Assembly (NCBI GenBank): GCA_964532155.1
Contig: CAZHGN010000009.1
Coordinates: forward strand, 1 to 42,162
Origin: HGM11416 sp964532155
GTDB lineage: Bacteria > Bacillota > Clostridia > Christensenellales > Borkfalkiaceae
Direction of reading: 5' to 3'
Length of the DNA stretch: 42,162 nt
Shown: piece by piece, positions 1-7,561 of the stretch
How the letters are laid out: every line of letters starts with the position of its first letter
How positions within the stretch are numbered: position 1 is the stretch's first letter
Translations under genes and position numbers: made by a program
The notes under the pieces: generated by a model
Database searches by the model: none
Told to the model about the DNA's origin: nothing
What the model saw: only the letters and a program-made list of their open reading frames with translations

Positions 1-148
1 AAAATAAAAAGTGCGCAGGCGAACCTACGCACCGAAAAACGCAGCTTCGCTTATTGTTGCACTACAATTCATACTGAAACAGATATGACAAAACAAAGCC
101 TACGCTTTTACAAAGAGTATGCTGTTCCAGTTAATTAAATTGTAGTGC
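1..148 (-). ncRNA. Candidate small structured RNA
   Basis: The minus strand here has a promoter just upstream (155-183), a body and an intrinsic terminator. The body is closed by an 11-bp inverted repeat (59-69 with 138-148, core GCACTACAATT). The RNA ends in the strong hairpin 11-32 (GTGCG and AGG arms around a short loop), followed by a T-rich run on the minus strand at 1-10. No open reading frame of note lies inside. The predicted transcript is about 140 nt. I could not match it to 6S, SRP, tmRNA or RNase P, so the class is unknown. It could also be the leader or tail of a gene beyond the window edge. Confidence 0.4.
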
Positions 149-154
149 GTGAGT

Positions 155-183
155 ATTATAACACTTTAAATCAATAAATGCAA
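155..183 (-). promoter_or_regulatory. Promoter for the candidate small RNA
   Basis: On the minus strand, TTGCAT (178-183) and TATAAT (155-160) are separated by 17 bp. The -10 is perfect and the -35 is weak. The expected start is near 148, exactly where the 11-bp closing stem of the candidate RNA begins. Confidence 0.45.
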
Positions 184-230
184 TGCTTTTCGTGAAATTA
201 TGTTATTATTCCTTTTTTTCCTTTTTATAA

Positions 231-265
231 AAAGACGATAAGAAATAAAATCTTATCGTTTTTTT
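231..265. terminator. Bidirectional intrinsic terminator
   Basis: A perfect 9-bp stem, ACGATAAGA (235-243) with TCTTATCGT (251-259), is followed by a T run on the plus strand. It is preceded by an A run that becomes T-rich on the minus strand. It lies between the rpsI terminator and the candidate small RNA. Confidence 0.6.
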
Positions 266-342
266 AATGCAACGGACACCAAACGGACACCAAATCAATT
301 TTTCGCTAAACGAAAACAGCCCAAAAACGCCGTTTTTTGCAA

Positions 343-372
343 TAAAAAAGCCCGAAAAACGTTGTTTTCGGG
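343..372 (-). terminator. Intrinsic terminator of the rplM-rpsI operon
   Basis: The arms CCCGAAAAAC (351-360) and GTTTTCGGG (364-372) form a hairpin followed on the minus strand by a run of Ts (344-349). It lies about 20 bp beyond the rpsI stop codon. Confidence 0.8.
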
Positions 373-392
373 ACTTTTCGTTGATTTTCGTA

Positions 393-806
393 TTATCTCT
401 TGGAGAACTGAGGAGCCCTACGAGCTTTCTTCAAGCCGTATTTCTTTCTTTCTTTCATTCTCGGATCTCTGGTGAGGTAGCCCTCTTTCTTGACCGCGGA
501 ACGAAGTTCGGGTTCTGCAACGATAAGCGCGCGAGCGATACCGTGTCTGATAGCGCCTGCCTGACCGGTGAAGCCGCCGCCCTGAACGTTAACGAAAACA
601 TCGTAGGACGATTCTTTTCCGGTAAGCACCAGCGGCTGACGAATAACGAGCTTGAGCGTATCGAGATCGCAGTACTCGTCGATGGTTCTGCCGTTGATTA
701 TGATATTGCCCGTTCCGCCGGGAATGAGCCTTACTCTTGCAATTGCTTTTTTCCTTCTGCCGGTTCCCCAGTACTGAACCTTTTTCTTTGCGGTTTTAGC
801 AGTCAT
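393..806 (-). CDS. rpsI: Small ribosomal subunit protein uS9
   Basis: This is protein S9 of the 30S subunit, which sits in the head and reaches its basic C-terminal tail toward the P-site tRNA. The 137-residue product has the family's full length. It shows the N-terminal YWGTGRRKKAIARV signature, the central GGGFTGQAGAIRHGIARAL segment and the terminal KKARRAPQFSKR tail with the conserved final SKR. The ATG is preceded by AGGAGGAGG at good spacing. It follows rplM by 15 bp, the usual bacterial L13-S9 pair, and the two share one promoter and one terminator. Confidence 0.98.
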   Translation of the reverse strand: MTAKTAKKKVQYWGTGRRKKAIARVRLIPGGTGNIIINGRTIDEYCDLDTLKLVIRQPLVLTGKESSYDVFVNVQGGGFTGQAGAIRHGIARALIVAEPELRSAVKKEGYLTRDPRMKERKKYGLKKARRAPQFSKR

Positions 807-821
807 GATTTCCTCCTCCTA

Positions 822-1253
822 TTAGTCCAATTTAAGAGTTTCGGGTTGTTGAGCAGCATGTTCGTGCTTGTCGCCCTTGTAAACTCTGAGCTTTTTGATC
901 ATCGATTTGCCGAGCGTGTTGTGCGGGAGCATTCCCTTAACCGCCTCGTAAACGACGATATCGGATTTGGTTGCCATCATCTGCTTATAGGGAGTCTGCT
1001 TAAGACCGCCTACGTAACCGGTATGATAGGTATAGAACTTCTTTTCGAGCTTTTTACCGGTAAGAACTACTTTATCGGTATTGATTACTATTACGTAATC
1101 GCCCATGTCAACGTTGGGGGTGTAAGTGGGTTTATGTTTTCCTCTGAGTATAGCGGCTACTTGCGACGCAAGTCTTCCGAGGACCATTCCTTCAGCGTCT
1201 ACAACGTACCACTTTACTTCTGCCTTTCCCGGCTTTTCCATAAAGGTGTTCAT
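822..1253 (-). CDS. rplM: Large ribosomal subunit protein uL13
   Basis: This is protein L13, an early assembly protein of the 50S subunit that binds 23S rRNA. It has 143 residues, the family's normal length. Recognisable blocks include KWYVVDAEGMVLGRLASQVA near the N-terminus, GDYVIVINTDKVVLTGKK in the middle, and AVKGMLPHNTLGKSMIKKL followed by LRVYKGDKHEHAAQQPE near the C-terminus. The start ATG at 1253 follows a GGAGAG ribosome site. It is first in the two-gene operon with rpsI and lies about 100 bp downstream of a clear promoter. The transcribed leader may be a site for L13 autoregulation, as known in some Firmicutes, but I see no definite structure there. Confidence 0.98.
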   Translation of the reverse strand: MNTFMEKPGKAEVKWYVVDAEGMVLGRLASQVAAILRGKHKPTYTPNVDMGDYVIVINTDKVVLTGKKLEKKFYTYHTGYVGGLKQTPYKQMMATKSDIVVYEAVKGMLPHNTLGKSMIKKLRVYKGDKHEHAAQQPETLKLD

Positions 1254-1365
1254 TTCTGATACTCTCCTGAAAATGTGATTTTTAATTTTTATTAAAAAGA
1301 AAAATCTTCCGAAAAAGAGGGGCTATTTCCTTTTCTAACAACTTTTCCTGATAATCAGCCTAATT

Positions 1366-1394
1366 ATTTTACATAAAACGCATTATTTAGTCAA
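1366..1394 (-). promoter_or_regulatory. Promoter of rplM-rpsI
   Basis: On the minus strand, TTGACT (1389-1394), a 17-bp spacer and TAAAAT (1366-1371). This implies a leader of roughly 105 nt before the rplM start. The stretch 1395-1542 further upstream contains only low-complexity sequence with several CTTTAAC words and no recognisable gene. Confidence 0.7.
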
Positions 1395-1542
1395 CTGTTT
1401 TACCGCCCTTTTTCGAAAAATGTAAAGCACAACTTTAACATCTTTAACGCCGCTTTAACAAACCTTGAAAAACTGTTATTAAACACAATTTAAAGAACTG
1501 TTTTTAATATCTCGGCGGCTTTTAATTGCACTGCAAAAAACC

Positions 1543-2403
1543 TCACAATGAAACTTGACAAAAAACGGCATAATGATCGCTCAATTCTGTTACGTGCACT
1601 TTAAAATTGCCAACCGCTATCCCTTTATAGATAATGTTATCCAAGGAACGGTTGTCCCAAGAAAAACGATAAGTAGCTACAGAATTATCGTTATTCGCTA
1701 ATTTATAGCCGTTTTCAGTAAATAAATTAAAGTAATCAAAATCGCGACAATTCCAATCCGCCACCATAACGACCTTATCGTCATCTTTAAATTTATCTAT
1801 AAGTTCCGCCATTTGATTTTTATTAATCGTATCCGGATTAAGATTATTATCAAAAGCCAAATGGCAAACGACCAACTTAACGAGCTCGTCGTTTAAATAA
1901 AAATCTGCGGTAACGTAATAATAATCGCTTGCTTTTATTAAGTTCGTATGAGTAATCGTCGCGTTTTTATTGCAATCGAAGGCGTTTTCCTTTTGAAACG
2001 CAAATTGTTTTTTAGAATACAAGGCATTGCAAGAATAATTATATTGATTGCCGACGTATTGATACTCGTAATCGTTAAACAAAACGTCGTTAGCGGTATT
2101 TACACCGGTTGCGGAAACTCCGAAATCTTTACTATATTCAGCCAAACCGATAATATCCGCATTTATATCGTTATAAACGTAATCCCTGAATGCTTGAAGT
2201 TTACCGTCGTAGTCATCAACCGTAATAGTCGAATTCTGCGAAAAGCCGCCGCTAAAATGTCCGATATTCAACACTGCAAGGGTTATAGTTTCCTTTTGCA
2301 CGGGCTCTTGTACGGACTCGACGGCGGAGCCTTCGGGATTTACGGTAGCACAGCCGAAACATGCCACTAACGAACAAATAAAGATTAGAAAAAGTCTCTT
2401 CAT
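1543..2403 (-). CDS. Lipoprotein with endonuclease/exonuclease/phosphatase fold
   Basis: The 286-residue product starts with a signal peptide and a lipobox (LVAC, lipidated Cys near residue 15), so it should be anchored outside the membrane. The rest matches the metal-dependent endonuclease/exonuclease/phosphatase superfamily. It has an N-terminal strand LAVLNIGHF, the metal-binding glutamate in DIIGLAEY, a VVCHLAF histidine segment, the VVMVADWNCRDFD motif (equivalent to the GDFN block) and the terminal SDHYAVF with the catalytic Asp-His. Substrates in this superfamily range from nucleic acids to phospholipids and inositol phosphates, and the sequence does not decide between them. It lies 93 bp downstream of the glycerophosphodiesterase gene, which hints at a phospholipid-related role. 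An AAGGGG site precedes the ATG. Confidence 0.8.
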   Translation of the reverse strand: MKRLFLIFICSLVACFGCATVNPEGSAVESVQEPVQKETITLAVLNIGHFSGGFSQNSTITVDDYDGKLQAFRDYVYNDINADIIGLAEYSKDFGVSATGVNTANDVLFNDYEYQYVGNQYNYSCNALYSKKQFAFQKENAFDCNKNATITHTNLIKASDYYYVTADFYLNDELVKLVVCHLAFDNNLNPDTINKNQMAELIDKFKDDDKVVMVADWNCRDFDYFNLFTENGYKLANNDNSVATYRFSWDNRSLDNIIYKGIAVGNFKVHVTELSDHYAVFCQVSL

Positions 2404-2496
2404 AGTTACCCCTTTTTATTTTTACACTTGCCCTAACAAGCAAAATTATTACTCGGATAACCTACTAAACGCCGAAGGTTTAGCCTAACGATAGTT

Positions 2497-3213
2497 TTAC
2501 GGCTCTATTTTTTCGAAAACTACGTTATGCCCCGCGGCGTAAGCGGTGTTCTTTTTTTCTTCTGAATCGATAGTCCAGCGCATTACCGGCAGTTTGGTTT
2601 TTATGGGAAATTCGCCTATATAATAATTGATAAAATCGGGCTTGGACAAAAAGTTAAGCGCAAGCCGCCTTACCACGAAATACTTTAAAAAGGGCAACGA
2701 GCCGCGTGCGGTTCCGCCGAGCTGACCGCGCAAAAAGTTCGGGCGGAGTTTGCGCACTCTTTGCATAACGAACGGATCGAACGATTGAACGGCAAACTCT
2801 CCGTTATAACCGTCGAGGAGTTCGACCACTTTGCGCTCTATTCCACTTTTCGCCCCTGTCTTTTGCTGTTTTATTTCGACGAGTACGGGCGTTTTTCCGT
2901 CTACCAGCTCGAGAAATTCTTTAAAAGTCATAACGCCGTCGTCGGTTCCGCAAATTTTAAGTTCACGAACCTCGTCAAGCGACATATCGCGAATATCGAC
3001 GTTTTTACCGGTTACGCGCAAGGCATTGTCATCGTGAAAGCAAACGGGAACGCCGTCGCTCGTGAGCTGAACGTCCATCTCTATCGGGTAACCCTTTTCT
3101 ATCGCCGCAAGATACGCAGAACGCGTATTTTCGCCGACGCCGACTCCGTGCAATCCCCTGTGCGCGATCGGGCGGCTGATAATCCAACTGTCTGCCGATA
3201 CTCTGCTTTTCAT
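2497..3213 (-). CDS. Glycerophosphodiester phosphodiesterase family protein
   Basis: Members hydrolyse deacylated phospholipid head groups to glycerol-3-phosphate and an alcohol. The 238-residue protein has the whole signature: PIAHRGLHG with the catalytic His-Arg, ENTRSAY, the metal-binding EMDVQLTSDG, VPVCFHDD with the second catalytic His, and VLVEIK with another acidic ligand. The C-terminal MRWTID segment is also typical. There is no signal peptide, so it is probably cytoplasmic, like short UgpQ-type enzymes. The start follows GGAGG. It is transcribed divergently from lepA, and its -35 element lies almost back to back with that of lepA. Confidence 0.93.
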   Translation of the reverse strand: MKSRVSADSWIISRPIAHRGLHGVGVGENTRSAYLAAIEKGYPIEMDVQLTSDGVPVCFHDDNALRVTGKNVDIRDMSLDEVRELKICGTDDGVMTFKEFLELVDGKTPVLVEIKQQKTGAKSGIERKVVELLDGYNGEFAVQSFDPFVMQRVRKLRPNFLRGQLGGTARGSLPFLKYFVVRRLALNFLSKPDFINYYIGEFPIKTKLPVMRWTIDSEEKKNTAYAAGHNVVFEKIEP

Positions 3214-3262
3214 AAAAAACCTCCGACGTAAGGCAAAAATCGTGCGCCTTAACGGTATATTT

Positions 3263-3291
3263 ATTATACATCAAAAACAAACGGCTTGCAA
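3263..3291 (-). promoter_or_regulatory. Promoter of the glycerophosphodiesterase gene
   Basis: On the minus strand, TTGCAA (3286-3291), 17 bp and a perfect TATAAT (3263-3268). The -35 ends only 5 bp from the -35 of the lepA promoter on the opposite strand. Confidence 0.65.
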
Positions 3292-3295
3292 ACAT

Positions 3296-3324
3296 TTGAT
3301 TATTCCGCAAAAAAAATATATAAT
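3296..3324 (+). promoter_or_regulatory. Promoter of lepA-hemW
   Basis: TTGATT (3296-3301), 17 bp and TATAAT (3319-3324). The roughly 90-nt leader that follows contains a small hairpin, GCAAGC (3341-3346) with GCTTGC (3352-3357). Confidence 0.75.
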
Positions 3325-3421
3325 ATATTTAGTCGCAAAGGCAAGCACTCCGCTTGCTTGCAAAAACGAAACTCGTTAGACTCAAATTATATAGACTCGG
3401 CAAAAGCCGAATCGGTGAAAT

Positions 3422-5239
3422 ATGGCAAGAACGAAAAAAGAAGAAATTCGCAACTTTTGCATAGTGGCGCATATCGACCACGGCAAGTCCACTTTGGCGG
3501 ACAGAATAATAGAAATGACCGGGCAAGTCAGTTCGCGCGACATGGAAGACCAACTTCTCGACTCGATGGATCTCGAGCGCGAGCGCGGAATAACCATAAA
3601 ACTAACGCCCGTCACGATGTATTACACCGCAAAAAACGGCAAGGAATACAAATTCAACCTGATCGACACGCCGGGGCACGTCGACTTCTCGTACGAGGTT
3701 TCACGCTCGCTCGCCGCTTGCGAAGGTGCGATATTAATAGTTGACGCAACGCAAGGCATAGAGGCTCAAACGCTTGCAAACTGCTATTTAGCACTCGACA
3801 ACAATCTCGAGATAATGCCGGTTTTGAACAAAATCGACTTGGCGAGCGCACGTCCCGACGAGGTTGCTGCCGAAATCGAAGAGGTTATCGGCTTGGACGC
3901 TTCCGACGCGCCGCGCATTTCCGCCAAAAACGGAATTAACATAGATCAAGTGCTCGAAAACGTAGTTAAATATATCCCCGCGCCCGAGGGCGACGACGAC
4001 GCTCCCCTTAAAGCGCTTATATTCGACTCCTATTACGATAATTTCAAAGGCGTTATATGCTTCGTCCGAATTAAAGACGGCACCGTTGCCGTAGGCGACA
4101 AAATCCGCACGTATATGTCCGACAAGCAGTTCGAGGTAACCGAGGTCGGCACCTTTAACCCCAAGCTCACGCCGAAAGCGCGCTTGTATTCGGGCGACGT
4201 CGGCTATATAGCGGCAAGCATAAAAAGCGTTGAAGACACTAACGTCGGCGACACCATAACGCTCGTCGACAACCCCGCACCCGAACCGCTGCCCGGCTAT
4301 AAAAAAGCGTTACCCGTCGTCTTTTCGGGCATTTATCCCCTCGACGGTTCCAAGTTCAACGACTTGAAAGAGGCACTTTTAAAGCTGAAGCTCAACGATG
4401 CGGCGCTCTCTTTCGAACCGGACAACTCCATTGCGCTCGGCTTCGGCTTCCGCTGCGGCTTTTTGGGGCTTCTGCATATGGAAATCGTTCAACAACGCCT
4501 CGAGCGCGAATTCGATCTCGATATAATCACGACCACGCCCGGCGTTTCGTACAAGGTATATAAAACCGGCGGTCAAATGGTAGTCGTCAACAACCCGACC
4601 AAACTCCCCGATCCGTCCGAAATAGAACACATTGAAGAACCGGTTATTAAAGCGAGCATTTACAGCCCGCCCGACTATATCGGCGCAATAATGGATTTGT
4701 GCGTTGAAAAACGCGGCGAACTTATTACGATGGATTATATAGACGAAAAAAGAGTATGCCTTCTTTATCGTCTGCCGCTAAACGAAATCATCTTCGACTT
4801 TTTCGACAGCCTTAAATCGAGAACGCGCGGTTACGCATCGCTCGACTACGAGGTCAGCGGCTATCAAACGAGCGAACTCGTAAAACTCGATATGTATCTC
4901 AACGGCGATATTTGCGACGCACTGTCCATAATCGTACACAAAGATAAAGCATACGCTCGCGGCCGCGCCATTGCCGAAAAACTTAAAGAAGTTATTCCGA
5001 GACAGATGTTCGAAATCCCCGTTCAAGCGGCGGTCGGCGGCAAGATCATTGCGCGCGAAACGGTAAAAGCACTCAGAAAAGACGTTCTTGCCAAGTGCTA
5101 TGGCGGCGATATTACGCGTAAGAAAAAACTGCTCGAAAAACAAAAAGAAGGCAAAAAGAAAATGCGCAAACTCGGCTCGGTCGAAATACCCTCCGAAGCG
5201 TTTATGTCCATTCTTAAAATCGATTCGTCCGACAAATAG
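3422..5239 (+). CDS. lepA: Elongation factor 4 (ribosome back-translocase LepA)
   Basis: LepA is a ribosome-bound GTPase of the EF-G family that affects translation under stress and ribosome maturation. At 605 residues the protein has the normal length. The GTPase motifs are clear: AHIDHGKST (P-loop), ERERGITIK (switch I), DTPGHVDF (G3), NKIDL (G4) and SAKNGIN (G5). The EF-G-like domains follow, including the SGIYPLDGSKFNDL and GFGFRCGFLGLLHMEI blocks. It ends with the LepA-specific C-terminal domain containing AYARGRAIAEKLKEVIPRQM and GGDITRKKKLLEKQKEGKKK. The ATG follows a modest GGTG site. It is followed 83 bp later by hemW, a common Firmicute arrangement. Confidence 0.98.
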   Translation: MARTKKEEIRNFCIVAHIDHGKSTLADRIIEMTGQVSSRDMEDQLLDSMDLERERGITIKLTPVTMYYTAKNGKEYKFNLIDTPGHVDFSYEVSRSLAACEGAILIVDATQGIEAQTLANCYLALDNNLEIMPVLNKIDLASARPDEVAAEIEEVIGLDASDAPRISAKNGINIDQVLENVVKYIPAPEGDDDAPLKALIFDSYYDNFKGVICFVRIKDGTVAVGDKIRTYMSDKQFEVTEVGTFNPKLTPKARLYSGDVGYIAASIKSVEDTNVGDTITLVDNPAPEPLPGYKKALPVVFSGIYPLDGSKFNDLKEALLKLKLNDAALSFEPDNSIALGFGFRCGFLGLLHMEIVQQRLEREFDLDIITTTPGVSYKVYKTGGQMVVVNNPTKLPDPSEIEHIEEPVIKASIYSPPDYIGAIMDLCVEKRGELITMDYIDEKRVCLLYRLPLNEIIFDFFDSLKSRTRGYASLDYEVSGYQTSELVKLDMYLNGDICDALSIIVHKDKAYARGRAIAEKLKEVIPRQMFEIPVQAAVGGKIIARETVKALRKDVLAKCYGGDITRKKKLLEKQKEGKKKMRKLGSVEIPSEAFMSILKIDSSDK

Positions 5240-5283
5240 AAAGCGAACGAAATTACACCGACCAAACAATGCGGTTTACGGCA

Positions 5284-5298
5284 ATAATCGACCTATAG
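5284..5298 (+). repeat. Dispersed 15-bp repeat, copy 1
   Basis: ATAATCGACCTATAG, in the lepA-hemW gap. It fills the loop of a hairpin with arms CGGCAA (5279-5284) and TTGCCG (5307-5312), and the right arm abuts the GAGGAGG ribosome site of hemW. The placement could affect hemW translation. Confidence 0.8.
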
Positions 5299-5322
5299 CG
5301 CGATATTTGCCGAGGAGGAAAT

Positions 5323-6432
5323 ATGGCGGGGATATACGTACACGTACCCTTTTGCAAACAAAAATGCACCTATTGCGATTTTGCCTCTTACCCGAGGGAA
5401 ATCGGCAAGGCGGAAGGATATTTTGCCTGCGTTTTAAAAGAACTTGCCTCACGCGGGCAAGAACTTAAAAACAAAACCTTCGACACCGTCTATTTCGGAG
5501 GCGGCACGCCGTCGTTCGTGGACGCGCGCTTTATCGGAGCCATACTAAACCAGCTTCGCAAAAACTTTAATATAACCGAAAACGCGGAAATCACGATAGA
5601 AATAAACCCGGGCACGCTCACCGCCGAAAAACTCGCGGTGTACGATGCGGTAGGCATAAACAGATACAGTTTAGGCTTGCAATCGGCGGACGATAGTCGG
5701 CTGTTAAGCCTTAACCGTATTCACACGGCAGACGATTTTAAGGCGTGCGCCAAGCTTTTAAGCGGAAGAAATTTCAGCGCGGACGTTATGATCGGACTGA
5801 AAGACCAGAAGAAAGATGAAATTTTAAGGACGATAGACTTAGCCGTTTCTCTCGGTGCAAAGCACGTTTCGGTATACGCGCTCACGCCCGAAGAAGGCAC
5901 ACCGATGTTTACGACCTACCTTAACGGCGAACTGCCGAGCGCGGACGAAACTGCGGATATGTACGACTACGCGCGGTCGGTTTTGAACGGATACGGCTTT
6001 TATAGGTACGAGGTTTCCAACTTCGCACTGCCCGGCTATGAATCTCGACACAACCTCAACTATTGGCGGCGTGGCGAATATATCGGCTTGGGCGTGGCGG
6101 CGTCCTCTTTCATAGACGATCGGCGCTTTACCAATACCGAAAGCATCGACGAATACGTTCATTGCCTATTGCACGACAAATACGCCGAAATTTTTTCGGA
6201 AAGCATTGAGGGCGACGAGCGCAAAGCCGAATTTATAATGCTCGCTTTAAGAACGAGCGAGGGCATACGCTTGGAACGTTACAACCGACTTTTCGGCAGC
6301 GACTTTACCGCCGATTATAAGCAAGAACTGTCCGACAACCGCGAATACCTCGATATAACCGATGACAGGGTAAGGATTAAAGACGAATATCTTTACGTTC
6401 AAAATACGATAATAATACCGTTTTTGCGTTAA
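5323..6432 (+). CDS. hemW: Radical SAM heme chaperone HemW-like protein (CPO-III family)
   Basis: HemW proteins bind heme and a [4Fe-4S] cluster and help insert heme. They were once annotated as oxygen-independent coproporphyrinogen oxidase. The 369-residue product begins YVHVPFCKQKCTYCDF, with the three cluster cysteines in CxxxCxxC spacing (residues 11, 15, 18). It continues with VYFGGGTPS (SAM binding), EITIEINPGTL, INRYSLGLQSAD and the C-terminal YEVSNFALPGYESRHNLNYW block, which is typical of the HemW group rather than true HemN. The start follows GAGGAGG. The 83-bp gap after lepA contains one copy of the dispersed repeat, and a terminator follows the gene. Confidence 0.93.
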   Translation: MAGIYVHVPFCKQKCTYCDFASYPREIGKAEGYFACVLKELASRGQELKNKTFDTVYFGGGTPSFVDARFIGAILNQLRKNFNITENAEITIEINPGTLTAEKLAVYDAVGINRYSLGLQSADDSRLLSLNRIHTADDFKACAKLLSGRNFSADVMIGLKDQKKDEILRTIDLAVSLGAKHVSVYALTPEEGTPMFTTYLNGELPSADETADMYDYARSVLNGYGFYRYEVSNFALPGYESRHNLNYWRRGEYIGLGVAASSFIDDRRFTNTESIDEYVHCLLHDKYAEIFSESIEGDERKAEFIMLALRTSEGIRLERYNRLFGSDFTADYKQELSDNREYLDITDDRVRIKDEYLYVQNTIIIPFLR

Positions 6433-6440
6433 CCGCATAG

Positions 6441-6480
6441 CCGCCTTAATAGCCGATAATCGACATATAGGCGGTTTTTT
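6441..6480 (+). terminator. Terminator of lepA-hemW, built partly from the dispersed repeat
   Basis: CCGCCT (6441-6446) pairs with AGGCGG (6469-6474), followed by a run of Ts. The 22-nt loop and right arm contain repeat copy 2. Confidence 0.6.
6456..6470 (+). repeat. Dispersed 15-bp repeat, copy 2
   Basis: ATAATCGACATATAG, with A at the variable C/T position. The 3' end of the element forms the right arm of the hemW terminator hairpin. Confidence 0.75.
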
Positions 6481-6571
6481 AATAAGCGTGCAACATTATT
6501 TACGATATAGCCGCGCAATAAATAAAGCGCAAACACGCATAATTAAAACGCGTTGTTATAAGGAGGATGCA

Positions 6572-7185
6572 ATAAAAATTAAAACGGTAGCGATATTGCT
6601 GTTGCTTTTACTGCTAACCACGACTTCGTACCCCTCCCTCGCGAAAGCCGACATGGGACCTAAGCCGTTCGTCGAAATAACGATAACCTTCGACGGCTTA
6701 TCGAGCGGCGAATACTACACAACTCTTTTGTCAAAGTCTAAAAGCACCGGACCGTTTTCCGTAGATTATATTATAGGCGAAGAACCCGACGAAATTGACG
6801 AGGTTTTTTCATCTTATACCNNNNNNNNNNNNNNNNNNNNNNNNNNNNNNNNNNNNNNNNNNNNNNNNNNNNNNNNNNNNNNNNNNNNNNNNNNNNNNNN
6901 NNNNNNNNNNNNNNNNNNNNTTATATTATAGGCGAAGAACCCGACGAAATTGACGAGGTTTTTTCATCTTATACCGACAAAGACGGCTTTTATTACCTAC
7001 ATTATTACCATGAAATATGCATATTCCTCATCGAAGCGGTCGTATATTCGGTCGTGCTGACGGTCATGGCTAAGCGCGCAAACGTAAAGCCGCGCCGCAT
7101 TTTCGTCCACGTCATATATGCGTTCGTCGCAAACCTCGCCTCGTTCGGCTTGGGCGTCGCCTACCTTGCGCTTATCGGCATTTAA
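6572..7185 (+). CDS. Small secreted membrane protein, split by an assembly gap
   Basis: The reading frame starts next to AAGGAGG (6560-6566), runs into the N gap at 6821 and appears to resume after it. Removing the gap plus one copy of the flanking 55-bp duplication (155 nt) restores one frame ending at 7185, for a protein of about 152 residues. It has a leucine-rich signal peptide ending near SLAKA, then ADMGPKPFVEI, a STGPFSVDY stretch, and two C-terminal membrane segments around VVYSVVLTVMA and FVANLASFGLGVAYL. I recall similar unnamed Clostridia proteins starting ADMGPKP, but no function. The codon at the expected start is ATA (6572-6574), not ATG. A GTG lies further upstream at 6488 but would leave the ribosome site inside the gene. 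Confidence 0.65.
6766..6820 (+). repeat. Left copy of 55-bp duplication at the gap
   Basis: An exact copy of 6921-6975, ending at the first N. It is probably the same genomic bases present on two contig ends. Confidence 0.95.
6821..6920. other. Assembly gap (100 Ns)
   Basis: Exactly 100 undetermined bases, a conventional scaffold placeholder rather than a measured distance. The identical 55-bp flanks imply that the two contigs overlap and that no sequence is missing. Confidence 0.97.
6921..6975 (+). repeat. Right copy of 55-bp duplication at the gap
   Basis: Identical to 6766-6820. It encodes the same residues, YIIGEEPDEIDEVFSSYT, and continues into the rest of the gene. Confidence 0.95.
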
Positions 7186-7409
7186 ACAGCCTGAAAAGGC
7201 GAAAGGCAGACGCCGACGGCAAACGGCGAAAAGCTTACAATTTTAATCGATTTATCGTTGGTGTTAGGACCGATCGTTCTAACCCTTATTCAATAAGAAT
7301 AATAAATACATAAATCGAAAACATGCACTAAAAACATTGGCGCGCGTCGAAAACAAAATGAATATAACGAACCGAAAAATGTCGTAAACGGCAGAGACGG
7401 TTAAAAGAA
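7186..7409. other. Intergenic region without a gene
   Basis: No supported reading frame. A hairpin, GTTAGGAC with GTTCTAAC around 7265-7285, lacks a T run and could be a weak terminator for the preceding gene. Nothing else is recognisable before the promoter at 7410. Confidence 0.5.
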
Positions 7410-7439
7410 TTGACAAAATACGCCAAAACGATATATAAT
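7410..7439 (+). promoter_or_regulatory. Promoter of the M3-like lipoprotein gene
   Basis: TTGACA (7410-7415), an 18-bp spacer and TATAAT (7434-7439). The leader of about 115 nt contains ATTCTCG and its complement CGAGAAT some 70 nt apart, the second close to the ribosome site, which may form a long-range stem. Confidence 0.8.
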
Positions 7440-7561
7440 ACGACTATAAAAGCAAAAATACATTCTCGGTTTGCAAAAAATAAACGATTAATCTGCAATT
7501 TGCCTATTAAAATCCGTTATCAAACGCAAACTATTCGAGAATAATCTAAACGGGAGAATAT

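Noticed and set aside
1..148. 6S, SRP or tmRNA identity for the small RNA
   Set aside because: No SRP GGAAGCAGC-type loop, no tmRNA ends and no clear 6S open bubble were seen.
271..292. 11-bp tandem repeat AACGGACACCA
   Set aside because: Only two units, no att-like context and no integrase nearby, so it is not evidence of a mobile element.
267..1259. 330-codon open frame on the plus strand
   Set aside because: It is antisense to rpsI and rplM, which are certain. It has no ribosome site and its composition is a shadow of the real genes.
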